Assembly: GCA_016946835.1 (NCBI GenBank)
Contig: JACVTC010000258.1
Span: 10,001 to 74,000, forward strand
DNA from: Neocallimastix lanati (nom. inval.)
Taxonomy: Eukaryota; Neocallimastigomycota; Neocallimastigomycetes; Neocallimastigales; Neocallimastigaceae
Direction of reading: 5' to 3'
Length of the DNA stretch: 64,000 nt
The first letter of the stretch is position 1. Each line of letters starts with the position of its first letter. The notes below the pieces were generated by a model, which saw only the letters and a list, made by a program, of their open reading frames with translations, did no database searches and was not told where the DNA came from. The position numbers and the translations under genes are program-made. Positions 58,150 through 64,000 of the stretch are shown here, piece after piece.

Positions 58150-60795
58150 TTTTAAACTTTGTAATTTTTATTAAAATTATTCGATTAGATAATACATTAA
58201 TTAATGTATATATAAATTATATGAAATCATGACTACATGATTTTAAGTAAATTAATACATTTTTAGTAAAAAAATAAAAGTTCGATAAAGTAAAAAAAAA
58301 GTATATATCTATAAAGTTTAGAATTTTAAGGAAGAGAAAAATTATTCTTTTAAAGTAAATGAATAATAAAAGTAATTCTAATAAAAGAATTTTTGTAATT
58401 ATCTAAAAGAATATAAAGTTTTTATAATCTAGTAGAATATTTTAAAATAAAATTTATAAAGAAATTAAATTTTAGTTTGTTCGTAAAGTAAGTATATTTA
58501 ATTAAAACTGAAATCGTATGAAATATATTTATTCATTGATATATTTCATAGATTCAATAATATCCTCAGAACTATAATCCATAGGATTTAATGGATTAAT
58601 AGTTGTACTGAGAATATTAGGGGAATTGGATATTATAGTGTCACTATACATATCCATCCCGGCTTCATGGTAGTGCTCAATTGGCACTGTAGGAGTTAAC
58701 GTTGAGGAGATAATTGAATCATTATCATCCTCCGTGTTTAGGCTGTCATCCTCAAAGAGTTCAGACGTACCTTTGAACTCTGGGGATTCAAGAGGGCCAC
58801 TTGGATTAGCAGCCTTAAAAGCAGCAAAGCCCTTTGATGGGCTAACAACCCTTTCCTTTAGCGCAAGGGCAAAGGCAGAGATGGCTTCTTTACTAGAGCG
58901 GAGGGCAGCATTAGCTACTTCCGAGGTCGAGCCGGGCGAGTTAGCTGGAGCATCATTGATGGTAGCTGGAGCATTATCGTGGGCACAAACCGAAGAAGGA
59001 GCAGCGAAGTTATTACCTGAGGTAGAGGCTTCTACATTAAGAGAAGCTTCATCAGGAACAGCAGTAGGCGTAGGCGTAGGAATATTAAATTTGGTAAATT
59101 TAATATTCTGGATAACATTAGAAAAGAAGTCCTTAATATAATCAGGACTTCTTTTTCTATTAATAGTTTCAGATATTCTTCGGTAGCATGCTTTTTCTAC
59201 TCTAAGAATATCTTCATCATTAGCTGTAGAGGCATTGTCAACAGCAACAGGGTTAAAGTTTTCGAGAACTTTGAATGAGTTTTCAAAAACTTTAAGGATG
59301 TTAATAATCATTGGTTTGGATCTTTTGAGAACTGTAAGTTCGCAAATGTCTTTACCAATGAACGAGACATTTTTAATATAAAAATGTCGTATTCCAAGAT
59401 TACTAAGGCATTTTTTGATAACCCAGATGGGTTGCCTTTGAATGCCTTTAATATATACTAAGTCAAGATCATCCTTTCGGATGATCTTAGGTTGCCTCAT
59501 AATGAGGCTCAGGATACTTTCCTGAATTAAGGGGAGGCCATCTTCCTGACTTCTTATTCGTTGAAGCTGTGGAGGAAGATGGTCGGCATTCTTCTCAAGG
59601 GAATCTGTAATATCCTTACATTTTCCCTTTTTTTCTTCTATCATTTTTTTGATCCTCTCCTTTTTCTCTAATATTTCAAGAGAAAGTCGAGAGGGGGAGG
59701 CTTCAGACTTATTTTGTAGCACCGTACTAAGTGCTACTGAGTTGTTCTGAGCCTTGAAAATTTGGGATGAAAGTTTAACTTTCTCCTTTTTCCAAGACTC
59801 TTCTAGGCTTCTTATTGATTCAGTAAGATTGGAAATTTCAATCTTACTATTATAACATAAATTTTTTAAATGAGCGTTCTCAGTTCTAAGACGATTAAAT
59901 TCGTCTAAATCGAACTGATTGAGCTCTTTAGGGGCCGAATTTTGGCAGCTTGAGAGATATCTCTCAATGCTAGGATTTCGTTCATCTTCTTCCAAGGGGT
60001 TATTTTTTCTTTTACCAGTCCCTTCGGTCACTGGCTTCTTGAATAACCTTTCTTGGCTTAAGATATCTACTTCTTTCGTTGTGGAGGGAATCACAGGCTT
60101 TAAGATAGGCTCTTCAGTAATCATGGGATTACTGACGGTCTTTCCAACGAGTTCTTCCCCAGAGTTAGCTTCTTTCATCGCAGCATCTTGGGTAGGTGCT
60201 GCGATGACTAGAGTAGTACCGTTAGAAGAGGTAGTAGGTTCAGCAGAGAGGAGGGTTTGATTTACATCAATCTCCTCTTTGTCGTTCATTTCTGGTCTAC
60301 AATAATCATATTTGCACCAGAAATGGTTTCTCAAACTAGGCACCATCGTGAGTAGCTTCTTTACTGGTACCGGTTTGAAGAGGTCTTCATTAGTTTTGTC
60401 CTTGGGATTAGGACTTTGGAAGGGGAGAGATATGACCTGTCTCCCATTCTTGAATAGGATAAGAGGTATGTTATCATTTCCCTTACTGAGAGAGACGATC
60501 TTATGATTATAAAGATCAATAAGATACGCCTTAAGAGCACTAAAGGTGCAGCTATTGTTGCATTTCTTTCGTTTGTTCGAGCAGTAGAGGCGGGTATGAC
60601 TTGTCTTAGTAAAAATTCCCCCGCATCTTCTGCAGCGGATCGGAATAGGGCGTCCGTCCGCGCTTTGGTTTTTACCACTAAGAATAAATGACAAGTGGTA
60701 AACACCGGCGTAGCTTAAGACTTCTTCCCCTTTAGATGGCATTATAAGATATTAAAAATTTATAAGAATATTTAATTATAAAGAATATTTTTATT
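58150..60795 (-). mobile_element. Element A, copy A4
   Basis: Almost identical to A1 over 2646 bp, including ORF1 and the 3' UTR with the hairpin at 58192. Unlike A1 it is not cut at the equivalent of 5207. The sequence continues into A+T-rich DNA with no telomeric tract, so its true 5' end lies somewhere in or beyond 60796. Confidence 0.85.
58529..60742 (-). CDS. LINE ORF1 (Gag-like) protein, 737 aa, element A4
   Basis: Same protein as at 2941-5154 with one seen substitution (Ala for Thr in EAISAFALALKE). The cysteine cluster C37/C40/C54/C61/C65, coiled coil, RRM-like block and disordered tail are all present, and the ATG start and stop are intact. About 1.4 kb upstream on the same strand lies an ORF2 C-terminal fragment. 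No ORF2 follows it downstream, as in the other A copies. Probable role: RNA binding in the retrotransposition particle. Confidence 0.8.
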   Translation of the reverse strand: MPSKGEEVLSYAGVYHLSFILSGKNQSADGRPIPIRCRRCGGIFTKTSHTRLYCSNKRKKCNNSCTFSALKAYLIDLYNHKIVSLSKGNDNIPLILFKNGRQVISLPFQSPNPKDKTNEDLFKPVPVKKLLTMVPSLRNHFWCKYDYCRPEMNDKEEIDVNQTLLSAEPTTSSNGTTLVIAAPTQDAAMKEANSGEELVGKTVSNPMITEEPILKPVIPSTTKEVDILSQERLFKKPVTEGTGKRKNNPLEEDERNPSIERYLSSCQNSAPKELNQFDLDEFNRLRTENAHLKNLCYNSKIEISNLTESIRSLEESWKKEKVKLSSQIFKAQNNSVALSTVLQNKSEASPSRLSLEILEKKERIKKMIEEKKGKCKDITDSLEKNADHLPPQLQRIRSQEDGLPLIQESILSLIMRQPKIIRKDDLDLVYIKGIQRQPIWVIKKCLSNLGIRHFYIKNVSFIGKDICELTVLKRSKPMIINILKVFENSFKVLENFNPVAVDNASTANDEDILRVEKACYRRISETINRKRSPDYIKDFFSNVIQNIKFTKFNIPTPTPTAVPDEASLNVEASTSGNNFAAPSSVCAHDNAPATINDAPANSPGSTSEVANAALRSSKEAISAFALALKERVVSPSKGFAAFKAANPSGPLESPEFKGTSELFEDDSLNTEDDNDSIISSTLTPTVPIEHYHEAGMDMYSDTIISNSPNILSTTINPLNPMDYSSEDIIESMKYINE

Positions 60796-61746
60796 TAATG
60801 AAAATTTTACTTAAAAATTTGTCTTCTATTTATATTTTAAAATTAAATCTCCTATTTTAAAATTAAATCCCCTTTATAATTTGCATTTAACTTTTTTTTC
60901 TATTAATTATAATTACAAAAATTTTAATGGTACAAACCTTTATATATTTTTAATTTAGAAATAAAAGATCTTATAAATATTAATTATTAATATTATCATA
61001 CATCCTCCTTACTTTTAATTAATAATTAGGAGTTACATATTATTAATATTTTAATAAATTTTTTTTTTTTTTATTATTATTATTTATTTATTTAAATTAT
61101 TATGATAATTTAATTTCTTATTTTTTATTTTTTAATATAATAAAATTGATTTTTAATTAATTCATATTAAAATAAAAATAAGTAGTATTATTTTTTTTTT
61201 TTAATAAATAATTTCAAATCATAATGAATAATCGTTCCAAATAATTTTATTTTTTATTTTTTCTTTTTTTTTTGAAACTTAAGATTGTTAAATTTTAGTC
61301 GTTTATTTAAAAAATAACAAATAAAATTTACGACAAAAAAAAAAAAAAAAAAATTAAATATTAATTATTATATAATATAAATATTCATATATTTATAATT
61401 TTGATTTGATTTATAATATTAATTAAAATTTTTTACACTTGTAATATTTAATGATTTTAATTTATAATTTCAAAATATATATTTCTTAAAATTTAATATC
61501 AATTTTTTATTTATAAAATTATTAATTTATAAAATTAAATAAATATTAATTGTATTACTGGTACAAACTATAAAATTTATTTAATTTAATCTTAAATATT
61601 ATTAAATAAAATATTAATATTTATTTAATATTTATAAAGATATTATTGATATTATTTAAAATTTTTACAGTAGAGATTCTTTAATGTGGCAATATTAATA
61701 TCTTTTTTAAGTATTATATTTTTTTTTTACTTTAAATTATATTTAA

Positions 61747-61788
<42 letters not shown>

Positions 61789-62122
61789 ATAATATTTAAT
61801 ATTGTAAAAATCTAAAATTAGTAAATTTTATAGTAATTACATACATTTTATAATTTTTTTTTTTTTATTTTTATATTTAATTTTTTTATTCAATAATTTA
61901 ATCATTTATAATGATAGAATTATAAATAATAATTTTTAAACTAAATTTAAATAATGAAAATTATTTTCATAAATTATTATTTTTATTAAAGTATGTAATT
62001 TTATAATAATAACTAATTATTTAATACAATAAAAAATTTTATATCAAAAAAGAAAAAATCAAATAGTTTAAATGGATTATACAAATTAATTAATTTTTAA
62101 ATATATTAAATATAATAATATA

Positions 62123-62160
<38 letters not shown>

Positions 62161-62161
62161 T
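60796..62161. other. A+T-rich DNA between ORF1 of A4 and the ORF2 fragment
   Basis: No gene or telomeric tract is seen. A poly-A run of about 36 bases is at about 61751-61786 and a TA dinucleotide run at about 62127-62150. It may be the element A 5' UTR, the 3' UTR of the element that owns the ORF2 fragment, or both joined without telomeric repeat. Confidence 0.5.
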
Positions 62162-62790
62162 TTACTTATTGTTATTTATAATTTCCCAATAAATATAAAA
62201 TTTTTCAATAAATAATTTAAATGTGTTGTAATTTTTATGATTTAATAAAGAATCTAAAATATTATAAGTTTTTGGTAAATCCTTAAATTTTTCCTTGTCC
62301 TCTTTTAATAATAATAAATCATTTTCTGTAATGATTGATTTAAAAGGCTCATATTCAATAAATTTACATTCATTAATATGTCCTCTATTAAAACTTTCAC
62401 CGCAAATTGGACAAGTTTTTTTATGCCCGAAACTATTTAATCTCCAATTTATAGAATTGTATCTTGTAGTACTATCTCTAATAAAGATACATCTATCTGG
62501 AGAAATAATTATAGAATTTTCTGGATTTATTATTTTATTAGTTCGAGCATAAGGAAGGATTATAGCATCAGACTTTAAATTTAAGAAGTAATTTTTAATC
62601 ATAAGATTAATTCTATAATCCATGTCATCCAATTCTTTAGGCCTTATTATTTCTTTTGTAATTGGATCTACCTTAGGACGAGGAGGAGGTAGATTAAAGT
62701 ATTTTAAATTAAAAATATCTTTTCTTGATATTATTCTTCCAGCAAACGAAGTCATACTTAATAATGCATTTTTTTTTAAATCAAATGTTT
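62162..62790 (-). pseudogene. LINE ORF2 C-terminal fragment with CCHC knuckle
   Basis: Homologous to the C-terminus of the element C ORF2: shared blocks are NLKYF, ILPYAR, TRYNSINWRLNSF, CPICGESFNRGHINEC and YNILDSLLNHKNY. The zinc knuckle is C115-X2-C118-X7-H126-X3-C130, numbered from the ATG at 62755. The frame is open upstream of that ATG to the telomeric junction at 62790 (residues DLKKNALLS), so the fragment is a 5' truncation and not a complete small gene. The endonuclease and RT core are missing. It represents a second, diverged ORF2 lineage. Confidence 0.85.
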
Positions 62791-62803
62791 TTTAGGGGTT
62801 AGG
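62791..62803 (+). repeat. Telomeric-type tract, junction 9
   Basis: Reads TTTAGGGGTTAGG, then TTTTAAACG of element B3. Confidence 0.9.
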
Positions 62804-64000
62804 TTTTAAACGTTATAATTTTATTTAATAAAATTAATCAAAATAGTTAATACATTATTAATGTATATATAATTTAAGAAAAATCATTATTGATTTTCAA
62901 GAAGTTTAATTATTAAACTATTCTAGCGACTATTATTATTTTAAACAAATAATAATAGAAAATAAGATTTTTATTTTAGATATTAAAATCTATTCTAAGA
63001 TTTTTAAACTATTCTATTTGTAACAAAGAATTCTATACTATTCTAGAGAATTATTATTAAGAAAATAATAATAATTATAGCAAGCGAATAATAACTTTAA
63101 ATATTAAGTAATTATTATTGTAAAATAATAATTAATACAATCTTTAAGAATTAATATTATTATAAAAATAATAATTAATACATGAGTTTATAATTATTAT
63201 GAGAAATAATAATTAATACATGAGTTAATAAATAATACATTTTAAAATAGAAAATTATTATTATTATGAAAATAATAATAATTAATACATGATTTTATAG
63301 AAGATTATTATTATGAGAAATAATAATCAAACAATTTTGATTAAAAAATATTGTTATTATATAAATAATAACAATTATACATAAGTTTATTAAATAGATT
63401 ATTATAATAATAAAATAATTAATTATTAAATAAATAATAATTAATTAAAAGTATTGTTAATTATTATAACAATCATAGAGAATAAAGAAAATACATCCCA
63501 AGAAGGTAAGGTCGGAGAACCGAGAACCAAAAAAAGGGATCCAAAGAATCCAGAATAACCCAAAGAATAGACAAGAGAACTAAAAGACAAGAACTCTGAA
63601 TCAAAGGAGTACCCTGGAGAATAAGCAAACGAGAATCCAACAACCAATCAAGTAACCAGAAGAATAACCGAAAGAGAATCCAGCAAACCAACAAAGAGTA
63701 AACCGGAGAGTTCAGCAAGACAACAGAAATCCTGAAAACCAAAAGGAACCAAAAAATCATTCCAAAAGGAAACCGGAGAGATTACATTCCAGTAATCAAA
63801 AGTGAGAACCGGAGTTTAAATCAAAAAGAGTCCAGCTAACAAAAGTGTCAACTGGAAGAGTTTAAAGACATTCCAGAAAACAGGTTAAAAAACCTGAATT
63901 CTGGGCGAATTATTTAAATATATTTTATTTTATTTTGATATAATGAATATTGCAAACGAATACTCATTAATACGGAAAAAATATTTTAAAAAAAAACAAA
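62804..64000 (-). mobile_element. Element B, copy B3 (runs off the window)
   Basis: Matches B1 over all visible 1.2 kb: hairpin array (about 62850-63375), T-poor module (63465-63910) and stem-loop (63873-63904). At one variable site (CTATTTGTAACAAAG) it matches B1 and not B2. Its 5' side is outside the window. Confidence 0.9.

Overview
This window is a very A+T-rich eukaryotic subtelomere-like region, probably from an anaerobic gut fungus (Neocallimastigomycota). The inference rests on extreme A+T content, TTAGGG-type telomeric repeats, asparagine-rich low-complexity coding, fungal-type LINE ORF1/ORF2 proteins, and a decayed CotH-like gene fragment at about 30.8-31.1 kb. The species assignment is inference. 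No tRNA, rRNA, CRISPR array or bacterial operon was recognised.

The main content is a head-to-tail series of non-LTR (LINE-type) retroelements. All lie on the minus strand, and all are joined through short TTAGGG-like tracts. Each junction reads, on the + strand, older sequence - (TTAGGG)n - TTAGG directly followed by TTTTAAA, which is the complement of an element 3' end. The G-rich strand therefore points right, toward the presumed chromosome end. Each element's 3' end faces inward and its truncated 5' end faces outward. This is the geometry of Drosophila HeT-A/TART arrays or of telomere-targeted TRAS/SART elements.

Layout: 1-2546 composite A+T satellite; 2547-2561 telomeric tract; 2562-5207 element A1 (intact 737-aa ORF1); 5219-12466 element B1 (non-coding, over 7 kb); 12478-14821 element A2 (ORF1 cut at its N-terminal end); 14833 to about 25960 element C (ORF1, ORF2 with endonuclease, reverse transcriptase and CCHC knuckle, and a 4-kb 3' region full of hairpins); about 26-50 kb satellites, inverted repeats and gene relics; 50029-50069 the longest telomeric tract; 50070-55450 element B2; 55471-56027 element A3; 56044-58134 divergent element A'; 58150-60795 element A4 (intact ORF1); 60796-62790 A+T-rich DNA plus an ORF2 C-terminal fragment; 62804-64000 element B3, running off the window.

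How the parts may work together (inference): family A encodes only an ORF1 (Gag-like) protein and ends about 380 bp after it. Family C encodes a related ORF1 plus the enzymatic ORF2. Family B carries a related 3' end but no protein. The three families share the 3' terminal motif TTTAAAACCTAACC (sense strand), and A and B share two terminal hairpins, so one reverse transcriptase could mobilise all three at telomeres. Near-identity of the A and B copies suggests recent activity or recent subtelomeric duplication.
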